A DNA stretch of 64,000 nt from Haloplanus salinarum (lineage in GTDB: Archaea > Halobacteriota > Halobacteria > Halobacteriales > Haloferacaceae): contig NZ_CP101823.1 of NCBI RefSeq assembly GCF_024498175.1, positions 2,858,987 through 2,922,986 of the forward strand, written 5' to 3'. A model generated the notes under the pieces. It saw only the letters and a list, made by a program, of their open reading frames with translations. It searched no databases and was not told the origin of the DNA. This document shows positions 44,310 to 53,097 of the stretch, in pieces. The translations under genes were made by a program, and so were the position numbers. Position 1 is the first letter of the stretch. The number at the start of each line of letters is the position of its first letter.

Positions 44310-47300
44310 GACCGGCGGACGAGCGATACTTCGAGCGGATCGAGGACCGCCTCGACGAGGCGTTCGACCACGCGAAGCGGGCGAAATCCCGGGGTGCGGA
44401 CCCGAAGCCCGAGGTCGAGATCCCGGTCGCCCGCGACATGGCCGACCGCGTGGAGAACATCCTCGGCATCGACGGGGTCGCCGAGCGGGTGCGCGAACTC
44501 GACGGGCGGATGAGCCGCGAGGAGGCGGCGCTGGCGCTCGTCACCGACTTCGTCGAGGGGACCGTCGGCGACTACGAGAGCGACGCCGGCAAGATCGAGG
44601 GAGCGGTGCGGACGGCCGTCGCCCTGCTGACCGAGGGGGTCGTCGCGGCGCCCATCGAGGGGATCGACCGCGTCGAGTTGCTGGAGAACGACGACGGGAG
44701 CCGCTTCGTCAACGTCTACTACGCGGGGCCGATCCGCTCGGCCGGCGGGACCGCCCAGGCGCTCTCGGTGCTGGTGGCGGACTACGCCCGCTCGCTGCTG
44801 GGGATCGAGGAGTTCCGCCCGCGGGACGACGAGATCGAACGCTACGCCGAGGAGATCGGCCTCTACGACGCCGAGACGGGGCTCCAGTACACGCCCAAGG
44901 ACAAGGAGACGAAGTTCATCGCCGAGCACATGCCGATCATGCTGGACGGCGAGGCGACGGGCGACGAGGAGGTGTCCGGCTTCCGGGACTTGGAGCGGGT
45001 CGACACCAACGCCGCCCGCGGCGGCATGTGTCTCGTCCTCGCGGAGGGCATCGCGTTGAAGGCGCCGAAGATCCAGCGCTACACCCGCGACCTGGAGGAG
45101 GTATCGTGGCCGTGGCTCCAGGACCTCATCGACGGTACCATCGGGGCCGACGACGGTGCCGACGACGCCGACGGCGACGAGGACGACGCAGACGGCGACG
45201 GGGACGACGACGCGAGCGAGGCCGAGGCGGGACCGCCCCGGGTCGAGCCCTCCGCGAAGTACCTCCGGGACCTGATCGCGGGGCGGCCGGTGTTCGGTCA
45301 CCCCTCGGAGTCGGGGGGCTTTCGGCTCCGATACGGCCGCGCCCGGAACCACGGGTTCGCGACGGCGGGCGTCCACCCGGCGACGATGCACCTCGTCGAC
45401 GACTTCCTGGCGACGGGGACACAGATCAAGACCGAGCGCCCGGGGAAGGCCGCGGGCGTGGTGCCGGTCGACACCATCGAGGGGCCGACGGTCCGCCTCG
45501 CGAACGGCGAGGTCCGCCGCATCGACGACCCCGCGGAGGCCCTGGAGGTACGCAACGGCGTCGAGGCGATCCTGGATCTGGGCGAGTACCTCGTCAACTA
45601 CGGCGAGTTCGTCGAGAACAACCACCCGCTCGCGCCGGCCTCCTACACCGTCGAGTGGTGGGAACGGGAGTTCGAGGCGACGGCGGCGGACGTCCAAGCG
45701 TTGCGGGACGACCCGCGCGTCGACCTGGCGGACCCGACGGCCGCGGAAGCCATCGAGTGGGCCACCGAGTTCGACTGCCCGCTGCACCCCGTCTACACCT
45801 ACATGTGGCACGACGTGAGCGTCGACGCCGTCGAGACGCTGGCGGCGGCGGTGGCCGACGGCGAACCCCGCGTCGCCGAGAGCGACGGCGGCTACGGGGC
45901 GATCCGCCCGCAGGACGACGAGGGCGACGTCGACGTCCTCGTGATCGAGCGGACCGAACCGCTTCGGCGGACGCTGGAGACCCTCCTCGTCGAACACGTC
46001 GCGAGCGAGGAGGGAATCCGGATTCCGGACTGGCGGCCGCTGGCCCGGTCGCTCGGGATCTCGTCGGAGCGCGAACGGGCGTGGACGGCGGCGGACCTGT
46101 CGGCCGCGGCCCGGGAGTACGACGGCGGCGACAACGCCATCCGCGCGGTCAACGAGGTGGCGCCGTTCACGATCCGGGAGCGGGCGCCGACCCGGATCGG
46201 CAACCGGATGGGCCGCCCGGAGAAATCGGAGCGCCGCGACCTCTCGCCGGCGGTCCACACCCTCTATCCCATCGGCGAATCCGGCGGCAGTCAGCGCGAC
46301 GTCGGCGCGGCGGCCACCGCCCGCACCGACGCGGGGCTCGGCGTCGTGGACGTCGAGGTGGGCCGGCGGGCGTGCCCGGACTGCGGGACCGACACCCACC
46401 GGACCCTGTGTCCGGACTGTCGGACCCACACCGAACCGGTCTACGAGTGTGGCTCCTGTGGGCAGTTCGTCGACCCGGACGAGTCGGGGCGCGTCCACTG
46501 CGAGCGGTGCGAGCGGGACGTGACGAGCGTCGAACGGCGCCGCCTGAACGTCGGCGAGCGCTACCGCGAGGCCCTGGAGACGGTCGGGGAGCGGGAGGCC
46601 GCCTTCGACATCCTGAAGGGGGTCAAGGGGCTCACCTCCGCGAACAAGACGCCGGAACCGATGGAGAAAGGCGTGTTACGCGCCAAACACGACGTGAGCG
46701 CGTTCAAGGACGGGACGGTCCGCTACGACATGACGGACCTGCCGGTGACGGCGGTCCGACCCGAGGAACTCGACGTGACCGCCGACGACTTCCGGGAACT
46801 CGGGTACGAGACCGACATCGAGGGCGACCCGCTCCGGTTCGACGACCAGTTGGTCGAACTCAAGGTCCAGGACATCGTCCTCTCGGACGGCGCCGCCCAG
46901 CATCTCATCCGGACTGCGGACTTCGTCGACGACCTGTTGACGGAGTTCTACGACCTGCCGGCCTTCTACGAGGTCGAACAGCGGGAGGACCTGGTCGGCG
47001 AACTCGTCTTCGGGATGGCGCCACACACCTCGGCGGCGGTTGTCGGGCGGGTCGTCGGGTTCACCTCCGCGGCGGTCGGGTACGCACACCCGTACTTCCA
47101 CGCGGCGAAGCGGCGGAACTGTGACGGCGACGAGGACTGCGTCATGCTCCTGATGGACGGCCTGATCAACTTCAGTCGAGAGTACCTTCCCAACCAAAGG
47201 GGGGGCAGAATGGACGCCCCCCTCGTCATGTCCTCGCGGATCGACCCCACCGAGATCGACGACGAGGCCCACAACATGGACGTGGTGCGGCAGTACCCGA

Positions 47301-47866
47301 GGGAGTTCTACGAGGCGACCCGGGAGATGGCCGACCCGGAGGACGTCGACGTCGAGATCGCGGAGGCGTCGCTGGGGACCGACGGGGAGTACCACGGCTT
47401 CGATCACACCCACGACACCTCGGACATCGCACTCGGGCCGGACCTCTCGGCGTACAAGACGCTGGGGTCGATGATGGAGAAGATGGACGCGCAGTTGAAC
47501 CTGGCGCGGAAACTCCGCGCGGTCGACGAGACGGACGTGGCCGAGCGGGTCATCGAGTATCACTTCCTCCCGGACCTGATCGGCAACCTCCGGGCGTTCT
47601 CGCGCCAGGAGACCCGGTGTCTGGACTGCGGGGAGTCCTACCGCCGGATGCCGCTGTCGGGCGACTGCCGGGAGTGTGGCGGGCGCGTGAACCTCACCGT
47701 CCACGAGGGGTCGGTGAACAAGTACATGGACACCGCGACGGAGGTGGCCGAGGAGTTCGGCTGTCGGCCGTACACGAAACAGCGCCTGGAGGTGCTCCAG
47801 AAGAGCTTGGAGAGCGTCTTCCAGAACGACCGGAACAAGCCCTCGCGTCTCGACGACTTCATGTGA
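44306..47866 (+). CDS. polC: DNA polymerase D large (catalytic) subunit DP2
   Basis: 1186 residues. It begins RPADERYFERIEDRLDEAFDHAKRAKSRG and contains NVYYAGPIRSAGGTAQALSVLVADY and the catalytic region SREYLPNQRGGRMDAPLVMSS, which is a known intein site but is uninterrupted here. Zinc motifs are ACPDCGTDTHRTLCPDC near 690 and CLDCGESYRRMPLSGDCRECGG near 1110. It is the euryarchaeal replicative polymerase with the DP1 exonuclease subunit, not seen here. An Asp-rich insert (about residues 280-310) is low complexity and likely salt-adaptive. Confidence 0.97.
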   Translation: MRPADERYFERIEDRLDEAFDHAKRAKSRGADPKPEVEIPVARDMADRVENILGIDGVAERVRELDGRMSREEAALALVTDFVEGTVGDYESDAGKIEGAVRTAVALLTEGVVAAPIEGIDRVELLENDDGSRFVNVYYAGPIRSAGGTAQALSVLVADYARSLLGIEEFRPRDDEIERYAEEIGLYDAETGLQYTPKDKETKFIAEHMPIMLDGEATGDEEVSGFRDLERVDTNAARGGMCLVLAEGIALKAPKIQRYTRDLEEVSWPWLQDLIDGTIGADDGADDADGDEDDADGDGDDDASEAEAGPPRVEPSAKYLRDLIAGRPVFGHPSESGGFRLRYGRARNHGFATAGVHPATMHLVDDFLATGTQIKTERPGKAAGVVPVDTIEGPTVRLANGEVRRIDDPAEALEVRNGVEAILDLGEYLVNYGEFVENNHPLAPASYTVEWWEREFEATAADVQALRDDPRVDLADPTAAEAIEWATEFDCPLHPVYTYMWHDVSVDAVETLAAAVADGEPRVAESDGGYGAIRPQDDEGDVDVLVIERTEPLRRTLETLLVEHVASEEGIRIPDWRPLARSLGISSERERAWTAADLSAAAREYDGGDNAIRAVNEVAPFTIRERAPTRIGNRMGRPEKSERRDLSPAVHTLYPIGESGGSQRDVGAAATARTDAGLGVVDVEVGRRACPDCGTDTHRTLCPDCRTHTEPVYECGSCGQFVDPDESGRVHCERCERDVTSVERRRLNVGERYREALETVGEREAAFDILKGVKGLTSANKTPEPMEKGVLRAKHDVSAFKDGTVRYDMTDLPVTAVRPEELDVTADDFRELGYETDIEGDPLRFDDQLVELKVQDIVLSDGAAQHLIRTADFVDDLLTEFYDLPAFYEVEQREDLVGELVFGMAPHTSAAVVGRVVGFTSAAVGYAHPYFHAAKRRNCDGDEDCVMLLMDGLINFSREYLPNQRGGRMDAPLVMSSRIDPTEIDDEAHNMDVVRQYPREFYEATREMADPEDVDVEIAEASLGTDGEYHGFDHTHDTSDIALGPDLSAYKTLGSMMEKMDAQLNLARKLRAVDETDVAERVIEYHFLPDLIGNLRAFSRQETRCLDCGESYRRMPLSGDCRECGGRVNLTVHEGSVNKYMDTATEVAEEFGCRPYTKQRLEVLQKSLESVFQNDRNKPSRLDDFM

Positions 47867-47945
47867 GGCCGGCGGCGTCGTCGCGGCGTCGTCGGGTTCG
47901 CCCCGTCCGGAACACTTAGTGTAGTCGGTTCTACATCGGTATGGC

Positions 47946-50078
47946 ATGGGGAGAGGTACACGGGGACGCGTCGTAGCGACGGGAGTGATCGTGTTGCTCG
48001 TCGTCTCGGGGATGACGGCGACGGTGGCGGCCGCACCCACCCTGGACGTCACGGTCGATGGATCGGGCGTCGGCGACGGGGAGTCGATCACCGTCACCGA
48101 CGACCCGCAGTTCCGCATCGAGGCGAGCGGCGAGTCGTCGGTCGAATCGATCGAAGTGATGGTCGGCGGGGAGACGCGCCACTCGTTCCAGCCGGGATCG
48201 GAGTCGTTCTCGGAACTGGTGGAACTCGACATCGACGACGGCGAACACGAGGTGCGGATCGTCGCCGAGGGCTCGGGGACGACCGAGTGGACGGCGACGA
48301 TCCGGAAGGACTCGGACGGGCCGCGGGTGAGTTACACGTCGCCGTTCAGCGGGCCGGGACAACCGACGGGGACGGTGGTGATCGAGCACTCGGACGCGAC
48401 ACTCGCCGCCGACCTTTCGGACCGGAGCGGCGTCCAGTTGGTCCGGATCGAGCGGAACTACGAGTGGACGTTCGGCGGCCAGTCACAGCGTGACCGCGAG
48501 ACCTACCGGATCTCGGATCCCGGGGAGAACTTCTCCCGGCCCATGCTGTTCGGCCTTGGGGAGAACTCCCTGCGCGTCGAGGCCCGGGACGTCCACGGGC
48601 AACGGACCACCCACGAGATCACCGTCAGGGTCGAGGACGCCGAGCGGCCGTCGATCGACCTCGACCGGTTCGAGCGGAGCGGGAACACGCTCGAGATCGC
48701 CGGCGTCGCCGAGGACAACGTGAAGGTGCGGTCGCTCGACGTGCGGGTCGGACGGAACCGCAAGTCGGTGTTGACCGAGACGTCGAAGGAGCCGACCCGC
48801 GAACGGCTCTCGGCGGAGTTCGAGAGCACCGTCCAGCTTACGGGCGACGTCCAAGAGGTCACGCTCATCGCGACGGACGTTGCCGGCAACACCCGGGAGT
48901 GGACGGTCCCGATCGACTACCGGGGACACATCGTGCCGACCATCGACATCGACGACGAGGCGACGCGGATCGAAGGCGACAGCGTCGCCGTCACCGGGAC
49001 GGTCACCGACGGACAGTTCGGGCGGGTCGTCGTCGAGACGGTCGACGCCGACGGGAACGTCGTCTCGACGGCCACCGCCTACGACGGCGACACGACCGAC
49101 CAGGTCGACGTGCGGGCGCGGCTCGGTCGCGCCGACGGGGAGACGACCGTCGTGGTCCGGGCCGTCGACGTCGACGGGGAGGAACACGAGGAGACGCTGA
49201 CGCTGGATGCGGGGGGATCCGAGACGGCGACGAGCGCCGAGACGGTGACGCCGGCGGCCACCGACGCACCCTCGACGCCGGCGGCCACCGACGCACCCTC
49301 GACGCCGGCGACGACGGCGGCACCCGCCGTCGACGACGCGCCGCAGCTGGCGCTCGGGGGGACGACGAGCCGGATGCCGGTGCCGCTCCCGCTCCCGTTC
49401 CCGCTCTCGATCCCGCTGCCGATCCCCTTCGCCGGGACCGTCGTGGCGGTGGTGGTAGTCGGCCTGGCGATGGCCGTCAGCGCCGTCGGGGAAGCGGGCG
49501 TCGAACCCGGTGCCGGACCGGCCGCGACCGACGAACCGGCCGCCGGGACCGGCGAGTCGGCGGACCGCCGGGACGCCGCGTCGACGGCGGGCGGTGGGAC
49601 CGAACCACGGGACCGGGAGCGTCCCGGCGGGGCGACGTCGACGCCGCGTTCCGACGCCAGGGGCGGCGAGACGGCTCCGCCACCGGGCCATAACGGAGCC
49701 AGCCCGGAGACGGGACGGCCCGCCGGCGAGCCGGCGAACGACCCGTCCGCCACGGGCGAGACGGGGGGAAGCGGGGGGGCGGCGCCGGAACCGGAACCCG
49801 AACCGGAACCCGCCGTCGACGTGACCGACCACCTCGGCGTCGGATCGATGGCCGACGTCGGCGCCGACGAGGTGGCCAGCCTGGCGACGGAACTCGACGC
49901 GGACGAGACGGAGACGGTGGCGACCGCCGCCCGCGTGCTGGCGGCACTGGCCGAGGAGCGGCCGGGACTGGTCGCGGGCACCGAGGCCGAGTCCCGGCTC
50001 CGTGACCTGCGTCTCGACCCGGATCCGGCGGTGAGTGAGGCGGCGAGTACGGCCGTCCGCCGGCTGACCGACGAGTGA
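47946..50078 (+). CDS. Large exported protein with Ig-like domains, Thr/Pro linker and cytosolic tail
   Basis: 710 residues. Signal peptide VVATGVIVLLVVSGMTATVAAAP. Residues 30-425 look like several Ig/Big-like beta domains (SVESIEVMVGGETRHSF; RSLDVRVGRNRKSV; VTLIATDVAGNTREWTVPI). A TPAATDAPS linker (about 432-460) is followed by the odd PVPLPLPFPLSIPLPIPF run, then a transmembrane helix AGTVVAVVVVGLAMAVSAVG (about 494-513). The remaining 195 residues are Gly/Pro-rich with a helical HEAT-like end (DEVASLATELDADETETVATAARVLAALAEE). Not a known S-layer glycoprotein; surface sensing or adhesion is inferred. Confidence 0.7.
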   Translation: MGRGTRGRVVATGVIVLLVVSGMTATVAAAPTLDVTVDGSGVGDGESITVTDDPQFRIEASGESSVESIEVMVGGETRHSFQPGSESFSELVELDIDDGEHEVRIVAEGSGTTEWTATIRKDSDGPRVSYTSPFSGPGQPTGTVVIEHSDATLAADLSDRSGVQLVRIERNYEWTFGGQSQRDRETYRISDPGENFSRPMLFGLGENSLRVEARDVHGQRTTHEITVRVEDAERPSIDLDRFERSGNTLEIAGVAEDNVKVRSLDVRVGRNRKSVLTETSKEPTRERLSAEFESTVQLTGDVQEVTLIATDVAGNTREWTVPIDYRGHIVPTIDIDDEATRIEGDSVAVTGTVTDGQFGRVVVETVDADGNVVSTATAYDGDTTDQVDVRARLGRADGETTVVVRAVDVDGEEHEETLTLDAGGSETATSAETVTPAATDAPSTPAATDAPSTPATTAAPAVDDAPQLALGGTTSRMPVPLPLPFPLSIPLPIPFAGTVVAVVVVGLAMAVSAVGEAGVEPGAGPAATDEPAAGTGESADRRDAASTAGGGTEPRDRERPGGATSTPRSDARGGETAPPPGHNGASPETGRPAGEPANDPSATGETGGSGGAAPEPEPEPEPAVDVTDHLGVGSMADVGADEVASLATELDADETETVATAARVLAALAEERPGLVAGTEAESRLRDLRLDPDPAVSEAASTAVRRLTDE
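49247..49300. repeat. 27-bp tandem repeat encoding TPAATDAPS
   Basis: Two exact copies of a 27-nt unit (beginning gacgccggcggccaccgacg) at 49247-49273 and 49274-49300, with a partial third copy after. It codes for the 9-residue linker repeat of the surface protein. Confidence 0.9.
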
Positions 50079-50306
50079 TCACAGTCGGCGAGTGTTCCAC
50101 CCGAGGGCGGCGTTGACGGGACAGCGGCGGAGGGCCGCGGTGACGAACATGACGACCGCGAACACGAGGATCGCTCCGACGGTGACCGTCCGAACGCGAG
50201 CGGTCAGGCCGCCACCGTAGGCGACGAGGGCCGTCGCCGACAGGGTGGCGAGGACGCCGAGGCCGATCCGAACCGCGCGGTCGGTGCCGCCGACGTTCGG
50301 TTCCAT
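50079..50306 (-). CDS. DUF2892 small membrane protein
   Basis: 75 residues: NVGGTDRAVRIGLGVLATLSATALVAYGGGLTAR and a second helix VTVGAILVFAVVMFVTAA, ending CPVNAALGWNTR. This is the YgaP-type inner-membrane module (DUF2892), often fused to or near rhodaneses; none is nearby. The single conserved Cys before PVNAALGWNT is typical. Confidence 0.85.
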   Translation of the reverse strand: MEPNVGGTDRAVRIGLGVLATLSATALVAYGGGLTARVRTVTVGAILVFAVVMFVTAALRRCPVNAALGWNTRRL

Positions 50307-50342
50307 GGGGGACGTACGCTGCGCGGCGGCAAAAGCCGTCGG

Positions 50343-51896
50343 TTACTCCAGATAGCCCAGGTCGCGCAGGCGTTCCTGTGCTTCCTCGTCCATGTCGGCG
50401 ACGGCGTCGTCGGTCACGTCGGCGTCGGCGGCGCCGGTCCACGCGCCGCCGACGGCCGATTCGAAGTCCGCGAGGGCGCGCTCGACGGCACGGACGGCCG
50501 GGTCGTCGCCGACGGCGGCGGCACGGTCCTCCGTCTCCCCGGGGTCCTCGTCGAGGCGGTAGGCCTCGTCGGGGATGCGGTCGATCCGGACGTACTTCGC
50601 GTCCGGGCGGCGCGCGGCGCGCATCCGGGCGTAGAACCGGGAGTCCTCGGGAATGTCGATGCCGGCGCCCGCGGCCTTCTCCTCCAGTTGCTTGAGTTCG
50701 ACCACCGATCGGGAGTACTCGACGAAGCCGACGGCACCGTCGGGCGCGGCCGCCTGCCCGGGGTCGGGGTCGTCGACGGCGTCGAAGGCGCGGTAGTCGT
50801 CGGCGAGCAGGGAGCGGGTCGGGTCGCGGGCGACGGCCGTCTCGCCGGGGGCGGCGGGGTCGCCGCCCGCGACGTCGAGGGCGTCGAGGACGGTGTGGTA
50901 CAGGTCGACGAGTTCGACGGTGTCGGTCCGCCGGTCGGCGGTCAGGTCGGGATGTTTCACCATGAGGGGGACGTTCACCAGCGGGTCGTAGAGGCAGAAC
51001 TCGTGGCCGTAGAGGTCGTGTTCGCCGTGGAGTTCGCCGTGGTCCGCACAGACCACGACCGTCGTGTCGTCCCACTCCCCTCGCTCCTTGAGCCAGTCGA
51101 ACAAGCGGGTGAGCTGGGCGTCGATGTGGGCGATTTCGGCGTCGTAGAGGCCGCGGATATCGTCCCACTCGTCGTCGTCGATGTCGCGGGCACCCGAGTT
51201 GTACTCCTTCGAGTTCTGACAGACCGCCGTGTCGTCGACGCCGGGGGCGAACTCCGCGGCGAACTCGTCGGGCGGGTGGTACGGCAGGTGGGCGTCCATC
51301 AGGTTGACGAACGCGAACCAGTCCTCGGAGTCGTCGACGAACTCCATCGTCCGATCGATCACGGCGGGGGTCTTGGAGTCGGCGCCCTCGCCGCCCGCGA
51401 GGTACTCGTGGGCGACGTTGCCGAGCGAGACGAGTTTGTCGGCGATGGTCCGGAGTCGGTCACTGTCGTTCATCGTCTTCCAGGCCCGGGCGAGCGGGCC
51501 GGAGAGCAGGTCGCCGGGCATCACCTCGAAGAAGTTGTCCTGGGCGTCGAAACCGTCGGTGAGGTGAGTGTAGGGGGTGATCCAGGCGTTCGATGAGTAA
51601 CAGGCGGTGTCGTAGCCGGCGGCGGAGAGCGTCTCGGCGAGCGTGGTGGCGCCCTCCAGATAGGGGTTCTCCTGGTCGGCGCCGTGCTGACTGGGGTAGA
51701 GGCCGGTGAAGAGGGAGGCGTGAACGGGGAGGGTCCAAGGGGCGGGGGCGACGGCCTCCTCGAAGACGGTCGCCTCGGACGCGAAGTCGGCGAGACCGGG
51801 CGTCGTCGGCCGGTCGTAGCCGTACGGCGTCAGGTGGTCGGCCCGAACGGTGTCCATGACGACGAAGAGGACGTTCCCGGGGGCGTCGCGCGACAT
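50343..51896 (-). CDS. Sulfatase-family hydrolase with Thr at the nucleophile position
   Basis: 517 residues, alkaline-phosphatase superfamily. Metal ligands in VVMDTVRADH near the start and CADHGELHGEHDLYGH near 285. The position that holds formylglycine-forming Cys/Ser in sulfatases (C-x-P-S-R) reads WTLPVHASLFTG, giving Thr55. Thr nucleophiles occur in phosphatases and phosphoethanolamine/LTA-type transferases of this superfamily, so this may be a phosphotransferase or phosphodiesterase. No transmembrane helix or signal is apparent. Confidence 0.75.
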   Translation of the reverse strand: MSRDAPGNVLFVVMDTVRADHLTPYGYDRPTTPGLADFASEATVFEEAVAPAPWTLPVHASLFTGLYPSQHGADQENPYLEGATTLAETLSAAGYDTACYSSNAWITPYTHLTDGFDAQDNFFEVMPGDLLSGPLARAWKTMNDSDRLRTIADKLVSLGNVAHEYLAGGEGADSKTPAVIDRTMEFVDDSEDWFAFVNLMDAHLPYHPPDEFAAEFAPGVDDTAVCQNSKEYNSGARDIDDDEWDDIRGLYDAEIAHIDAQLTRLFDWLKERGEWDDTTVVVCADHGELHGEHDLYGHEFCLYDPLVNVPLMVKHPDLTADRRTDTVELVDLYHTVLDALDVAGGDPAAPGETAVARDPTRSLLADDYRAFDAVDDPDPGQAAAPDGAVGFVEYSRSVVELKQLEEKAAGAGIDIPEDSRFYARMRAARRPDAKYVRIDRIPDEAYRLDEDPGETEDRAAAVGDDPAVRAVERALADFESAVGGAWTGAADADVTDDAVADMDEEAQERLRDLGYLE

Positions 51897-51959
51897 GTCT
51901 CCCCGTGGGTCGGTAGAGCGAATAAAGGCCGCGGTCCCGGCTGTCGGACTGCGGGCCGG

Positions 51960-52124
51960 CTATCGCCAGTCGTCGAGTCCGGTCGCGTCGTCGAGTTGGA
52001 CGGACACCCAGGCGTCGTCACGGGAGACGTCGGCGATGACGAACTCCGGGAGTCCCGGCCCCTCGTCCACCGCGGCCATGACATCCGAACCCTGCCCGCC
52101 TGCTGCCGTCACGTCGGGCGCCAT
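51960..52124 (-). CDS. DUF7556-type small acidic protein
   Basis: 54 residues: MAPDVTAAGGQGSDVMAAVD, then GLPEFVIADVSRDDAWVSV and LDDATGLDDWR at the end. It matches a haloarchaeal family I remember as DUF7556; function unknown. The minus-strand TATA tttatatgag (about 52148-52157) predicts a start almost at the ATG, i.e. leaderless. A 17-bp palindrome covers the start codon. Confidence 0.65.
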   Translation of the reverse strand: MAPDVTAAGGQGSDVMAAVDEGPGLPEFVIADVSRDDAWVSVQLDDATGLDDWR

Positions 52125-52137
52125 GTGTGACACATGG
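52121..52137. promoter_or_regulatory. 17-bp perfect palindrome over the DUF7556 start codon
   Basis: CCATGTGTGACACATGG is a perfect inverted repeat about a central G. On the minus strand it contains the ATG and would sit at +1 of a leaderless transcript, a classical repressor position. Confidence 0.65.
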
Positions 52138-52251
52138 TCACACCCTCATATAAACACGTCGATACGACGGCGGTCACGGCGCCGAGACGGGTGGACGGGG
52201 CGTCGAAAGGCGTTCGCAGAGTATTAGAGGGTGGGCGGCGGAACGGGGAGC

Positions 52252-53097
52252 ATGCACGTAGCCGACGCGATGACGCCCCGCGCGGACGTCGTGACGGTCG
52301 AACTCCCGGGGACCCGGGACGACGCCCTCGAATATCTGCAGGAGCGGGGCTTCTCGTCGATTCCCGTCGTCAAGCCGACGGACGACGGCGAAGCGTACCG
52401 CGGCCTGGTCTCGCGGGACGACCTCATCGAGAACCCGGACGAGGACCAGCTCGCGCTGTTGATGCGGGAGGTACCGACGACGACGGCGGACGCCGACCTC
52501 GTCGAGGTGGCCCGCATGATGGTCGCCGAGGACGCCCGGCGGATCCCCGTCGTCGACGGGGAGCTCGAGGGGATCCTCACCGTGACCGACGTGGTCCGGG
52601 CCATCGCCCGGGGGGACGTGGACGGCGGGACGAACGTCGATGCGCTGGCGTCCCGGGACGTGAACGCCGTCTACCACGCGACGCCGCTGCCGGTCGCCGA
52701 ACGGGAGATCAACTACGCGAACGTCCCCTACGCGGTCGTCCTCGACGACGACGGCGAGATGACGGGCATGCTGACCGAGGTGGACATCATCGAGGTGGCC
52801 CGCGTCGTCGAGGGCGAGGACGACACCGGCGAGAGCATCGCCAACCAGGACGACGAGTGGATGTGGGAGGGGATCAAGGCCGTCGGCAACCGCTACTACC
52901 CCACCCGGAACGTCGAGATCCCGCGCGAGCCCGTCAGCACCTTCATGACCGACGACCTGGTGACGGTGTCGGGACACCGGACGGCCAAGGAGGTGGCCCG
53001 CGTCCTGCTCTCGAACGACGTCGAACAGGTGCCGCTGGTCGACGGCAGCGCGCTCGTCGGCATCGTCCGGGACGTCGACCTGCTGGAGGGCGTATGA
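52252..53097 (+). CDS. Four-CBS-domain protein coupled to glyS
   Basis: 281 residues with four CBS repeats, each with a GhLTxxDlhe-like end: YRGLVSRDDLIEN, LEGILTVTDVVRAIA, MTGMLTEVDIIEVARV and VGIVRDVDLLEGV. A pair of CBS dimers would bind adenosine nucleotides and sense energy state. Its stop overlaps the glyS ATG (ATGA at 53094-53097), so it is co-translated with glycyl-tRNA synthetase. Regulation of GlyS is an inference from coupling only. Confidence 0.88.
   Translation: MHVADAMTPRADVVTVELPGTRDDALEYLQERGFSSIPVVKPTDDGEAYRGLVSRDDLIENPDEDQLALLMREVPTTTADADLVEVARMMVAEDARRIPVVDGELEGILTVTDVVRAIARGDVDGGTNVDALASRDVNAVYHATPLPVAEREINYANVPYAVVLDDDGEMTGMLTEVDIIEVARVVEGEDDTGESIANQDDEWMWEGIKAVGNRYYPTRNVEIPREPVSTFMTDDLVTVSGHRTAKEVARVLLSNDVEQVPLVDGSALVGIVRDVDLLEGV

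Noticed and set aside
44222-46498. Long minus-strand ORF (758 codons) opposite polC
   Set aside because: Its composition is Arg/Val/His-rich and it lies wholly antisense to the polymerase D subunit. It is a codon-bias shadow of GC-rich DNA.
44306-47866. Possible intein in polC (and in radA)
   Set aside because: The known polC intein site region (NQRGGRMDAPLVM) and the radA core are uninterrupted, and both lengths are normal.
49247-49310. Tandem 27-bp repeats as a CRISPR-like array
   Set aside because: Only two full copies without spacers, and they encode a protein linker in frame.
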